A stretch of DNA of 64,000 nucleotides. Origin: Desulfovibrio fairfieldensis (GTDB taxonomy: Bacteria; Desulfobacterota; Desulfovibrionia; Desulfovibrionales; Desulfovibrionaceae). The stretch spans positions 3,562,501-3,626,500 of the forward strand of contig NZ_CP014229.1 in assembly GCF_001553605.1 (NCBI RefSeq), in the 5' to 3' direction. Shown here one piece after another: positions 16,277 to 24,455 of this stretch. The stretch's first letter is position 1, and every line of letters starts with the position of its first letter. The notes beneath the pieces were generated by a model. That model did no database searches, was not told the origin of the DNA, and saw only the letters and a program-made list of their open reading frames with translations. The position numbers and the translations under genes are program-made.

Positions 16277-17659
16277 CTATGCGCCCCGGCGGCTGATGCC
16301 GTACTTGCGCAGCTTTTCGTACAGCGTGGCGCGCGCGATATGCAGGGTGCGCGCCGTGCGCGAGACATTGCCGCCCTGTTCGGCCAGCACCTTGCGGATG
16401 ACCACGGCCTCGGTGTCGGCCATGATGTCGGAAAGGTCCCCGGCGGCCACGGCGCGCAGGGGCAGGTCCGCGCTGGGCAGGGTGTCCGGCGGGAAGTCGT
16501 CCACCTGGATCATGTCGCCGTGGCGCATGGTGGCCGCGTGCACCACGGCATTGTGCAACTGCCGCACGTTGCCCGGCCAGGAAAAGGCCAGCATGGCCGC
16601 CTCGGCTTCCGGGGCAAAGGCCAGATGTTCCAGGCCCATGCGCGAAAGCACATAGCGGGCGATGGGCAGGATGTCGTCCGCGCGCTCGCAGAGCGGCGGG
16701 ATTTCCAGCACAAAGGTATTGATGCGGTAGTAGAGGTCCTCGCGGAAGGAACCCGCGCTGAGCATGGCCGAAATGTTCCGGTTGGTGGCCGCCACCAGGC
16801 GGAAGTCCACGTTGCGGGCGTTGACCGAGCCCACCCGGCAGACGCTGCGGCTTTCCAGCACGCGCAGGAGCTTGGCCTGGATCTCGGGCGGCATTTCCCC
16901 GATTTCGTCCAGAAAGAGGGTGCCCTTGTCGGCCAGTTCGATCTGGCCGATTTTGCCGTCCTGATGCGCGCCGGAAAACGCGCCGCGCGCATAGCCGAAC
17001 AGCTCGGACTCAAAGAGATCCTTGGGGATGGCCGCGCAGTTGATGCTGACCAGCGGGCCTTCGGCGCGCGGGCTTTCGGCGTGCAGGGCATGGGCAAAGA
17101 GTTCCTTGCCCGCGCCGGTGGCTCCCAGAATCAGCACCGGCGCGTCCAGTTGGGCGTAGCTTCGCACCTGTTGCTTGAGGCGGCGCATGGGCGCGCTTTC
17201 GCCCAGAATGCTGCGCAGGCTGTACTGCGGGGCCAGGCTGGCCTTGATCCGGCGTTTGTACTGATTGAGGGTGTGCCCCAGGTGGTCGATCTTGGAGGAG
17301 AGCTTTTTCAGCTCTTCGGGATCGTTGAAAATGGCCTGGGAAACCATGCCCGCCAGCCGCCCCTGACCGTCGCGCACCGGAATGCGGTTGACCACCACGG
17401 GCAGGGCGTTGCCGGGCCCGAGCTGGCAGAGTTCGCCCATTTCGGCCCGGCCGTCGCGCAGCACCACGCGCGCGCGCGAGTGGGGGATGATTTCAGTGAT
17501 GTCGCATCCCAGCAGTTCTTCGGGCCGCCGGCTCAGCAGATCGGCATAGGCCTTGTTCACGAAGCGGATGATGTAGTCCATGTCGCAGAACAGCACGCCC
17601 ATGGGCAGGCTGTCCAGAATGAGGGAGGTCATTTCGCTGTTTTTTGTGAACGGGGACAT
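16277..17659 (-). CDS. Sigma-54-dependent transcriptional activator with N-terminal PAS domain
   Basis: This 460-aa enhancer-binding protein has a PAS sensor at residues ~8-115 (SLPMGVLFCDMDYIIRFVNK) and a short linker. The AAA+ domain at ~150-385 has Walker A GATGAGKE, Walker B GTLFLDEIGEM and the R-finger region. A Fis-type helix-turn-helix ends the protein (GGNVSRTARTLHIARATLY). The sigma-54 contact loop reads GAFSGA instead of the usual GAFTGA. It is convergent to the dicarboxylate operon, a plausible target. The ATG at 17659 follows GAGGAG. Confidence 0.92.
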   Translation of the reverse strand: MSPFTKNSEMTSLILDSLPMGVLFCDMDYIIRFVNKAYADLLSRRPEELLGCDITEIIPHSRARVVLRDGRAEMGELCQLGPGNALPVVVNRIPVRDGQGRLAGMVSQAIFNDPEELKKLSSKIDHLGHTLNQYKRRIKASLAPQYSLRSILGESAPMRRLKQQVRSYAQLDAPVLILGATGAGKELFAHALHAESPRAEGPLVSINCAAIPKDLFESELFGYARGAFSGAHQDGKIGQIELADKGTLFLDEIGEMPPEIQAKLLRVLESRSVCRVGSVNARNVDFRLVAATNRNISAMLSAGSFREDLYYRINTFVLEIPPLCERADDILPIARYVLSRMGLEHLAFAPEAEAAMLAFSWPGNVRQLHNAVVHAATMRHGDMIQVDDFPPDTLPSADLPLRAVAAGDLSDIMADTEAVVIRKVLAEQGGNVSRTARTLHIARATLYEKLRKYGISRRGA

Positions 17660-17871
17660 GGAAAACTCCTCGACCGTGCCGCGCCTCGCGCGGCGGCCTT
17701 ATTCCTTATACAGGCGGGAGGGGGTTGAGGCAAGTTCAGCGCCCGCCGGGGCGCGCGCCAGCTTTTCGTTGAATCATGCCCGGCCCTGGTGTATAGTCCC
17801 TTATCCTACTATGCGCTTGTAGTCCGCATTCGGCGGCCTTCCCAGCCGGATAGGCATCCTGGACCGGAGAC

Positions 17872-19065
17872 ATGAACACGGATTCCGTCAGTACGCCGCT
17901 GTCCGGCGTGGAAAGAAAAATCCTGCTGAGCGTCCCCCTGGCCATCCTGGCCACGGCGATCTCCATTTTCGGGATTTTTTATTATCAGGTGACCATGGGC
18001 GTCAGCCACACGGTGCTGGAGCGTTCGGGCGCCATCTTTTCCTATCTGACCGACCGCATTCCGCCGCAAAGTCTGCTGGAACTCAACAGCCCCGCCGACG
18101 AGAGCAGTCCCCTGTATGCCGAGGTTCAGGACCTGCTCACGAGCGTGCGGCAGTTGACGGCCGTGCGCTATCTCTACACGGCCCGGCTCAACGACCAGGG
18201 CAAGGCCATCTATGTGGTGGACGGCCTGGATCCGGCCGCCGAGGACTTCCGCCATATCGGGGATCTCATTGAGCCCGAGGTGCTGCCCCTGTTGACGCGC
18301 TGCCTCCGGGGCAGCCCCGCGCATGCGGACAAGGTGCTCAGCACTGACTGGGGCGACGTGCTGCCCGCCTGCGAGCCCATCCGCCGGGACGGCCGCACCG
18401 TGGGGGCCATTGTCATGGAGTTTGACGCCGGTCTTTTTGCCGGAAGCATCCGCAAGGCGCTGTCCATCAGCCTGGTCGGCTCCTGTGTGCTGGTGTTGCT
18501 GTTCATCTTTGTCACCACCTGGCTGCTGCGCCGCCTTTCCGTGCCCCTGTACCGCAAGCTGGCCTATACCGATCTGCTGACCGGCATCAACAACCGCAAC
18601 GCCTTTGAGCTGGACACCAAGCGTCTCCACGGCCGCAATGAGCAGCAGGGGCTGAGCGTGCTCACCTGCGATCTGAATATGCTTAAAAAGGTCAATGACC
18701 AGCGCGGCCACGCCGCCGGGGACCAGTACATCATCAGCCTGGCGCGCCTGCTGGTGGAGCGCTTCAAGGACCGGGGCGAAACCTACCGCACCGGCGGCGA
18801 CGAATTCGCCACCCTGCTGCGGGATGTGGATGTGGCCGCCCTGCGGGCCGAAATGGACGAACTGCACGCGCGGGCCCTGCATATCAGCGTGGCGGGCTTT
18901 CCGCTCTTTTTCGCCTACGGCATCGCCAGCTTTGACCCGGAGCGCGATGCGGACATCCACGCCACCCTGACCCGCGCGGACGCCCAGATGTATGCCCACA
19001 AGCGCGCGTTAAAGCAAAAAGGCGAGCGGGAAGAGGTCGAGGATGCGGACAGGAACATAACCTGA
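17872..19065 (+). CDS. Membrane-anchored diguanylate cyclase (GGDEF)
   Basis: This 397-aa protein has one helix at ~20-42, a periplasmic sensor region to ~195, a second helix at ~200-222 and a cytoplasmic GGDEF domain (~235-385). The active-site motif is intact (RTGGDEFATLL), as are DLTDLLTGINNRNAF-like and DLNMLKKVND segments, so it should make c-di-GMP. No typical RxxD inhibitory site precedes the motif. It is divergent from the sigma-54 regulator with ~210 bp between them. The external signal is unknown. Confidence 0.9.
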   Translation: MNTDSVSTPLSGVERKILLSVPLAILATAISIFGIFYYQVTMGVSHTVLERSGAIFSYLTDRIPPQSLLELNSPADESSPLYAEVQDLLTSVRQLTAVRYLYTARLNDQGKAIYVVDGLDPAAEDFRHIGDLIEPEVLPLLTRCLRGSPAHADKVLSTDWGDVLPACEPIRRDGRTVGAIVMEFDAGLFAGSIRKALSISLVGSCVLVLLFIFVTTWLLRRLSVPLYRKLAYTDLLTGINNRNAFELDTKRLHGRNEQQGLSVLTCDLNMLKKVNDQRGHAAGDQYIISLARLLVERFKDRGETYRTGGDEFATLLRDVDVAALRAEMDELHARALHISVAGFPLFFAYGIASFDPERDADIHATLTRADAQMYAHKRALKQKGEREEVEDADRNIT

Positions 19066-19218
19066 ACGGTCGCGCGGCCCTGTTTTTATGTCTGCCGCCC
19101 GACCCGGCATTCAAGATGTTTTGCGGATAACGTTGACACGGATAGTGAAATACGCCGCTCATGCGAATGCGCGTGCGCGCATGTCACACTTGAACCGCCC
19201 TATTCGCGAGCATCACGC

Positions 19219-19530
19219 TCAGCTTTTTTGAGTGGTATTTTTCTTCGGTCGTCCCGCCTTCTTGGGCCGGATATCTTCCTCATCCGGCTTTGCCCAATCC
19301 TCCGGCAAAAGCGCATCCACATTCCGAACCAATTCCCCGACATCCATACCCATTGCTCTTGCGAGCATCAGCACCGTCGATAATTGTGGTTCACGCTTAT
19401 TGTGCTCAAGCATGCTGATATAGCGCGGATTGCGCTTCACCATTTTGGCGAGGCGGTATTGAGTAAGGCCGCGCTCTTTTCTGGCATGGCGCAGCACTTC
19501 GCCAAAAGGGCAGAGGATTTTTTCTTCCAT
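19219..19530 (-). CDS. XRE-family helix-turn-helix regulator
   Basis: This 103-aa protein has a Cro/C1-type DNA-binding domain at residues ~8-65 (LRHARKERGLTQYRLAKMVKRNPRYISMLEHNKREPQLSTV). The tail is basic (RPKKAGRPKKNTTQKS). It is transcribed away from the first phage-repressor-like gene and probably shares the AT-rich 19531-19624 promoter region with it. It resembles regulators carried on prophage remnants; the target is unknown. Confidence 0.8.
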   Translation of the reverse strand: MEEKILCPFGEVLRHARKERGLTQYRLAKMVKRNPRYISMLEHNKREPQLSTVLMLARAMGMDVGELVRNVDALLPEDWAKPDEEDIRPKKAGRPKKNTTQKS

Positions 19531-19624
19531 CCGTTACAAATAAAGGAATACGCCGATTATAATATAGCCAATCAGTTGATAGTATATATTTTGTATGCTA
19601 GGAAAGGCGAGCGAGGGCAATGCC

Positions 19625-19972
19625 ATGTTCCCAGCGTTACAGCGTTTCTTTGAAGCGGCAGGCTGCCGCACGCAACAGCAATTGGCTGAATTTTTGGGCA
19701 TCAGACAGTCAGCAATTACTGACGCCAAAAGGAGAGGGGCTATCCCTGCGGACTGGCTTCTGAAACTGCTGCGAATGCAAGGCGTGAATCCCGACTGGAT
19801 TCTGACAGGGGAGGGCGTGCACTATCTGCGGTCGGCGGAATCGGAAGAGCCCGTTTTTCCGGCTGAGCGCGTGATCGAAATCCGCCCGCCGGAACAGTGT
19901 TCGGCGCAGGAACTGGTCAACGAGCTGGTGCGTCGGGCGTTGGGGGAACGGATGGGATGCGAAACATCGTGA
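19625..19972 (+). CDS. Phage CI-repressor-like helix-turn-helix protein, copy 1 (full length)
   Basis: This 115-aa protein has the N-terminal helix-turn-helix of phage CI repressors (TQQQLAEFLGIRQSAITDAKRR and IPADWLLKLL, then GVNPDWILTGEG). It lacks a peptidase domain. The C-terminal ~25 residues (QCSAQELVNELVRRAL) are a short helix that is cut off by stop codons in the two paralogues downstream. The ATG at 19625 follows GAGGG; the earlier ATG at 19595 has no ribosome site. It converges on an XRE gene 23 bp away. Confidence 0.75.
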   Translation: MFPALQRFFEAAGCRTQQQLAEFLGIRQSAITDAKRRGAIPADWLLKLLRMQGVNPDWILTGEGVHYLRSAESEEPVFPAERVIEIRPPEQCSAQELVNELVRRALGERMGCETS

Positions 19973-19995
19973 TGTGTTACTGAATGATCTGCTCG

Positions 19996-20259
19996 TTATT
20001 CCAGCCGGTTTTTATCGTTCAGGTATGCCTGTCTTTGCATGGCCTCCAGCAACAACTTGTCCGCGTCGATGCCGAATGCCACCGCTATTGCAACAAAAAC
20101 CATGACAGAAGGATTTCCTTGGCGCATTTCAATAACCCTTACATGCGATATGGAAATACCGGTTTTGGCGGCCAGAATTTTACGCGTCCAGTTGCGCTTT
20201 TCTCTGTGCTCGCGGATAATTTGCCCCAAGGCGAGACAAAAGTTTGAGCTGTCCTTCAT
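19996..20259 (-). CDS. XRE helix-turn-helix protein, module copy A
   Basis: This 87-aa protein is a DNA-binding domain plus short helix (LALGQIIREHREKRNWTRKILAAKTGISISHVRVIE; tail DADKLLLEAMQRQAYLNDKN). It is clearly paralogous to the protein at 20752-21015, with identical length and a near-identical tail. It is divergent from CI-like copy 2, with a 36-bp perfect palindrome between them. The ATG at 20259 is chosen over an upstream TTG. Confidence 0.75.
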   Translation of the reverse strand: MKDSSNFCLALGQIIREHREKRNWTRKILAAKTGISISHVRVIEMRQGNPSVMVFVAIAVAFGIDADKLLLEAMQRQAYLNDKNRLE

Positions 20260-20289
20260 TGCTACCAAATAGCATTGGATTGCTTAACC

Positions 20290-20325
20290 CACACCCGAGT
20301 GATAATATATTATCACTCGGGTGTG
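20290..20325. promoter_or_regulatory. 36-bp perfect palindrome between divergent repressor genes
   Basis: CACACCCGAGTGATAATA is followed directly by its exact complement. It contains TATAAT-like cores on both strands and sits 30 bp from each start codon, so it is likely a shared operator/promoter for the two divergent genes. It could also extrude as a cruciform. Confidence 0.6.
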
Positions 20326-20356
20326 TCGTTTTTTATGTCGAAAAGGAGAATGTGGG

Positions 20357-20653
20357 ATGAGCGTTAGTTTACTTTCTGACTTCGCGGCGGCAATGGAGCG
20401 CATCCGAGCCGTGACCGGGTGCGGAACCCAGCGAGAGCTGGGCAGGTTTTTAGGCATCAACCAGTCAGCCATTTCGGACGCGAAACGGCGCGGGACTATC
20501 CCGGCGGAATGGCTGCTCACGCTCCTGCGCGGCAAAGGGATAAACCCGGACTGGATATTGACGGGAAAGGGCGCGCGCTGCTTGCGCCCGGCGGAAACGG
20601 AGGAAGCCGCTTTTCAGACTGTGAGCGTAACGGACATCAGTCCGCCGGAATAA
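20357..20653 (+). CDS. Phage CI-repressor-like helix-turn-helix protein, copy 2 (shortened)
   Basis: This 98-aa paralogue of copy 1 contains the same domain (TQRELGRFLGINQSAISDAKRR, GINPDWILTGKG). A TAA replaces the codon where copy 1 has CAG after SPPE. The following bases still encode a recognisable copy-1-like tail (SSALELINDLVRRVL), so the shortening is a nonsense change. The ATG at 20357 lies after GGAG. Nucleotide identity to copy 3 is very high over most of the gene. Confidence 0.72.
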   Translation: MSVSLLSDFAAAMERIRAVTGCGTQRELGRFLGINQSAISDAKRRGTIPAEWLLTLLRGKGINPDWILTGKGARCLRPAETEEAAFQTVSVTDISPPE

Positions 20654-20751
20654 TCTTCGGCGCTGGAACTGATCAATGATCTGGTGCGCCGTGTGCTGAA
20701 GGAGTGGAAGAGATTTGAAACGTTGTGATGCTTTGTTGAATGATCTGCTTG

Positions 20752-21015
20752 TTATTCCACCAGATTTTTATCGTTCAGATATGCCTGCCGTTGCATGACC
20801 TCCAGCAACAACTTGTCCGCGTCGATGCCCAAGGCTGCGGCAATCAGGGTAAAAACCGTGATTGTCGGATTGCGCACCCTGGATTCGATAGCTTTGATGT
20901 GAGATTCGGAACCACCAATAATAGCGGCTAATTGTTTGCGGGATAATCCGAGGCGTTCTCTGTATTCGCGGATAATCTGTCCCAAGGCCAAGTCAAAGTT
21001 TGGAGTATCATTCAT
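20752..21015 (-). CDS. XRE helix-turn-helix protein, module copy B
   Basis: This 87-aa paralogue of 19996-20259 (LALGQIIREYRERLGLSRKQLAA; tail DADKLLLEVMQRQAYLNDKN) is divergent from CI-like copy 3. The ~100-bp gap to that gene holds a weaker inverted repeat (CACGTA at 21049, TACGTG at 21072), not the perfect palindrome seen at copy A. The two copies therefore probably recognise different operators. Confidence 0.75.
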   Translation of the reverse strand: MNDTPNFDLALGQIIREYRERLGLSRKQLAAIIGGSESHIKAIESRVRNPTITVFTLIAAALGIDADKLLLEVMQRQAYLNDKNLVE

Positions 21016-21118
21016 TAAGCCCGGATAGCACCGGATTGATTGGCCGACACGTAAATGGCACTATAGTAGCTAGTACGTGCGCCAAATATCCATAAGTCGA
21101 AAGGGGTATAGAGGCGAT

Positions 21119-21415
21119 ATGGATGATAAGCGGATTAGGGACTATTCATCGGCAATGGAGCGCATCCAGGCCGTGACCGGGTGCGGAACCCAGCGAGAGT
21201 TGGGCAGGTTTTTAGGCATCAACCAGTCAGCCATTTCGGACGCGAAACGGCGCGGGACTATTCCGGCGGAATGGCTGCTCACGCTCCTGCGCGGCAAAGG
21301 GATAAATCCGGACTGGGTACTGACGGGAAAGGGCGCACATTGCTTGCGCCCGGCGGAAACGGAGAAAGCCGCTTTTCAGACTGTGAGCGTAACGGACATC
21401 AGTTCGCCGGAATAA
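21119..21415 (+). CDS. Phage CI-repressor-like helix-turn-helix protein, copy 3 (shortened)
   Basis: This 98-aa protein is nearly identical to copy 2 from residue ~17 onward, but the first residues differ (MDDKRIRDYSSAMERIQ). It ends at the same in-frame TAA as copy 2, so the stop predates their duplication. A decayed tail remains visible downstream. The ATG at 21119 follows GAGGCGAT. Confidence 0.72.
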   Translation: MDDKRIRDYSSAMERIQAVTGCGTQRELGRFLGINQSAISDAKRRGTIPAEWLLTLLRGKGINPDWVLTGKGAHCLRPAETEKAAFQTVSVTDISSPE

Positions 21416-21598
21416 TCTTCGGCTTGGGCATTGATTGACGAACTCGCGCGCCGGGCGCCGGCGGAGCGGAAAGCGACGAGCCATAGAGATGCGGAGCAGG
21501 GAAATCTACACGAAAAGCGGCAGACCAGGACTTTTCAGCCTATGGTTTATTGACTCGCGCAAGTTGGGGGCTGTAGATTCGCAGAGAAGGGGGAGGAT

Positions 21599-22483
21599 AT
21601 GCCGGGAGCCTACTCAATACGAATCTTTCTGCCGAACGGCGAGCCCAATGGGCTGCGGATTTTAAGCCGTCCGAACTGGACGGGAACCGGAGTCACCTTT
21701 GCCCGCACAGGCTTTCAGGAGGCTACAAAGCGTAAAGAGTTGTCGCAGGCCGGTGTTTACGTGCTTGTGGGCAACAGTGAGGACAGCACCTTGCCGACAA
21801 TCTATATCGGCGAAGGAGATCCTGTCCTCGGACGTCTGAAAAGCCATAACCTCAACAAGGACTTCTGGAATTGGGCCGTCGTTTTCACTACGACGGACAA
21901 CAGCCTGAACAAGGCGCATATCCAGCATCTTGAAAGCAGACTTGTGGAACTTGCCAAAGACCGCAAGCGCTGCAACCTTGAAAACGGCAATCAGCCGCAG
22001 CCGCCGACGCTCATCGAGTCCGAACTCGCCGACATGGAAAGCTTTCTCGGCTATATGCTCGGCGTGTTCCCTCTGATAGGGATTGATATATTTGAAAGTG
22101 CAAAAAGTGCCGGGAAAGCCAAATCCAAGGATATGTTCTCCTTGAAGGGCCGTGACGGTATTTTTGCCAAAGCGGTGCAGAACCCCAGCGGATTTATTGT
22201 GCTGAAAGATTCCACGGCCGCGCCGGGAACAACGCCAAGCATCTCAAAGAGCATTAAAGCATTCCGTGAAGACTTGATCCGCCAGGGCGTCCTGCTCAAA
22301 AACGGCGAGCTTTATACCTTTACGCAGGATTATACCTTCTCATCTCCCAGCATGGCGTCATCGGTCACACTTGGCCGCAATACCAACGGGCGTTCCATCT
22401 GGAAAGACAAGAGCGGCAAATCCCTGAACGACCTGGCGGCGGAATCCACGGATTGCGACCCGCAGGATGAAAAGAGCGCATAA
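21599..22483 (+). CDS. GIY-YIG nuclease-fold protein with DUF4357-like C-terminus
   Basis: This 294-aa protein shows a GIY-YIG motif pair at residues ~50-75 (AGVYVLVG, then PTIYIGEGDPVLGRLKSH), with a catalytic-type arginine in GRL. The C-terminal ~80 residues (KSIKAFREDLIRQGVLL then FTQDYTFSSPSMASSVTLGR and NGRSIWKDKSGKSLNDL) resemble DUF4357, often found in restriction-associated proteins. A nuclease or DNA-binding role is inferred. It follows the repressor array and precedes the dnd genes by 628 bp. It starts after GGGGGAGGAT. Confidence 0.75.
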   Translation: MPGAYSIRIFLPNGEPNGLRILSRPNWTGTGVTFARTGFQEATKRKELSQAGVYVLVGNSEDSTLPTIYIGEGDPVLGRLKSHNLNKDFWNWAVVFTTTDNSLNKAHIQHLESRLVELAKDRKRCNLENGNQPQPPTLIESELADMESFLGYMLGVFPLIGIDIFESAKSAGKAKSKDMFSLKGRDGIFAKAVQNPSGFIVLKDSTAAPGTTPSISKSIKAFREDLIRQGVLLKNGELYTFTQDYTFSSPSMASSVTLGRNTNGRSIWKDKSGKSLNDLAAESTDCDPQDEKSA

Positions 22484-23111
22484 CGGGCGGCATCGCTGCT
22501 GTGATTTGATTTCTAATATAGTTTTATTAATATATAAACTTATATGAATCTAGAAAAAACCGTTGCCACCAAGATGAATAATCGCATAAAATATGATAAT
22601 ATTATCAAATGGTAACAAGTTGTTGTACCCCAATTTATGATACGATGCGTTAATTATTTTTTGTATACTCATAAAGATTATTTGGGTGTGAAGTTTGGCT
22701 CGCTAGTGTCGTACTTGCGTTTTAATAGATATATAACTAGGTTATATAAGGCAATGTAAAATTTAGACTTTATAAGCACAATACTGACTTGTCTTATATT
22801 TTTGCCGATATCATAGACAATAGCTTGGCAATTGTATTGTTGTTAGAGAGTGCTATCCTGGATAAATAATTTTTATATACATTGCATATTACTACATTGT
22901 ACATAATTAAGTGTATTTTATATATTATATAAAAAATTTTTGTTAAAAAAATTGATAATAATGGTATTAGCAAGATAGCAAATATGGATTTTTTTAATAT
23001 TTTTATATTATGGTTATGTTTTGCTTTTAAATATGTTACAATAATTATTGTAAATAGAGTAAATCCATATTTTTTACGTTAAAAATACATTTAACGGAGA
23101 AGAATTAATTT
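22484..23111. other. AT-rich non-coding stretch before the dnd genes
   Basis: About 600 bp of very AT-rich DNA contrast with the GC-rich flanks. I see no frame longer than ~30 codons and no RNA I recognise. It presumably holds the dnd promoter and marks the left edge of the low-GC island. Confidence 0.6.
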
Positions 23112-24245
23112 ATGACTGTCTGTGAGATCGATGGGCAAGATAGAGATTTGTCACCAGATGACAAATGGAAAAAAATTATTGCGGAAGTTAAGGAAGAATA
23201 TCTTAATCCATTGCAAAAATATCCATGGATTATTGGATTTTCTGGAGGAAAAGACAGTACCCTATTAGTTCAAGCTGTTTTTGAAGCTGTCCTCAGTATT
23301 ACACCAAGTAAGAGAACACGGCCTGTACATATAGTTTCAAATGATACATTGGTAGAAAGTCCATTGGTATTGGAGCACCTTGAGATCTGTATGCAAAAAA
23401 TTAATGAGGCAATTCTGTCCATTGGCCTGCCATTTGGGGTGGCAAAAACTAAACCAGATATTGGCAATACTTTTTGGACACTTCTCATTGGAAAAGGATA
23501 TCCGAGTCCAAATCAAACAATGCGGTGGTGTACGGATAGACTAAAAGTACAGCCTACGAGCACTTATATTAAAAAGAACATTTCCTCGTCAGGGGCAGCT
23601 ATTGTGTTACTTGGTGTGCGTAGAGATGAGAGCCAATCACGTGCGCGGTCAATTCAAAAACATCAGAATATACGGGGGGGGAGGCTGTCTCCTCATGATT
23701 CTTTAAGGGGAGCGTATATCTATCGTCCTATTGTTAATCTGACAACTTGTGATGTCTGGGAGCTTTTATTGATGTACGATGCCCCGTGGGGCGGGAATCA
23801 TAGTTCTCTCATTAAGCTCTATAAAGATGCTGAGGGGGGAGAGTGCCCCATAATGTTAAGTGCTGAGGATGCTCCTGCGTGTGGAAGCCGATTTGGATGT
23901 TGGACGTGCACTGTTATTGAAAAGGATAAGAGTTTACAAGGGTTCGTTGATTCTGGAAGGACCGAGTATAGAATGTTGATCGAATTTCGCGATTGGCTAA
24001 AAGATATTAGAAATCAACCAGCAATGAGGCAGGCTTTGCGCCGCAATGGAAAGCTGACCTTCGGTGCGGCTGGTAATCATGTTCCCGGCCCATTTACCAT
24101 TAAAGCTCGGAAGCATATTCTGCAGCGCTTGTTAAATCTTCAATCTTCGATTGGCCAAAAGTTGATTTCGGAAGATGAAATTGAAATCATTCATAAGCAG
24201 TGGGCAAAAGAACTTCAAATTGTGAAAGGAGTTGCCAATGAGTGA
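23112..24245 (+). CDS. dndC: DNA phosphorothioation protein DndC (ATP pyrophosphatase)
   Basis: This 377-aa protein of the PAPS-reductase/ATP-pyrophosphatase family has the PP-loop FSGGKDST at ~45. Conserved cysteines (MRWCTDRLKV; GECP; ACGSRFGCWTC) are consistent with the Fe-S cluster of DndC. It activates the DNA backbone for sulfur transfer supplied by an IscS/DndA desulfurase, which is not encoded here. It is shorter than the ~500-aa classical DndC. GC content is far below the flanks, indicating transfer. Its stop overlaps the next gene (ATGAGTGA). The start follows GGAGAAGA. Confidence 0.88.
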   Translation: MTVCEIDGQDRDLSPDDKWKKIIAEVKEEYLNPLQKYPWIIGFSGGKDSTLLVQAVFEAVLSITPSKRTRPVHIVSNDTLVESPLVLEHLEICMQKINEAILSIGLPFGVAKTKPDIGNTFWTLLIGKGYPSPNQTMRWCTDRLKVQPTSTYIKKNISSSGAAIVLLGVRRDESQSRARSIQKHQNIRGGRLSPHDSLRGAYIYRPIVNLTTCDVWELLLMYDAPWGGNHSSLIKLYKDAEGGECPIMLSAEDAPACGSRFGCWTCTVIEKDKSLQGFVDSGRTEYRMLIEFRDWLKDIRNQPAMRQALRRNGKLTFGAAGNHVPGPFTIKARKHILQRLLNLQSSIGQKLISEDEIEIIHKQWAKELQIVKGVANE

Positions 24246-24438
24246 GATTTATCTAAGAGATCTTCCACTTTGGACAAACGATTCAGCACGCGCAATCCTT
24301 GAAAAAATCTGCGCTGAGATGAATGTACCCATTGATGTTCTGACTGAGCTGGTGGTTTTGCAGCGAGAGAGGCAGCACCAAGAAAGAGCTGCTGGAATAT
24401 ACCCTCGCTTTGAGGAAATCTTGGGCAGAATGGACTAA
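24238..24438 (+). CDS. Small Dnd-associated protein
   Basis: This 66-aa, acidic protein (starts MSEIYLRDLPLWTND; contains ICAEMNVPIDVLTELV) overlaps the end of dndC by 8 bases and starts after GAAAGGAG, so it is translated with it. I recall small proteins in this position in other phosphorothioation loci; no function is known to me. The ERAAGIYPRFEEIL segment suggests a helical adaptor. Its position between dndC and dndD argues that it is part of the modification complex. Confidence 0.7.
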   Translation: MSEIYLRDLPLWTNDSARAILEKICAEMNVPIDVLTELVVLQRERQHQERAAGIYPRFEEILGRMD

Positions 24439-24455
24439 TAGCCGGGGGAAGTTTT

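Noticed and set aside
16256..17728. 490-aa plus-strand frame opposite the sigma-54 regulator
   Set aside because: Shadow frame; the regulator on the minus strand has all expected motifs.
19219..21415. CRISPR-like array from the repeated helix-turn-helix region
   Set aside because: The repeats are whole paralogous genes with coding structure, not short repeats with spacers; no CRISPR array is present in the window.
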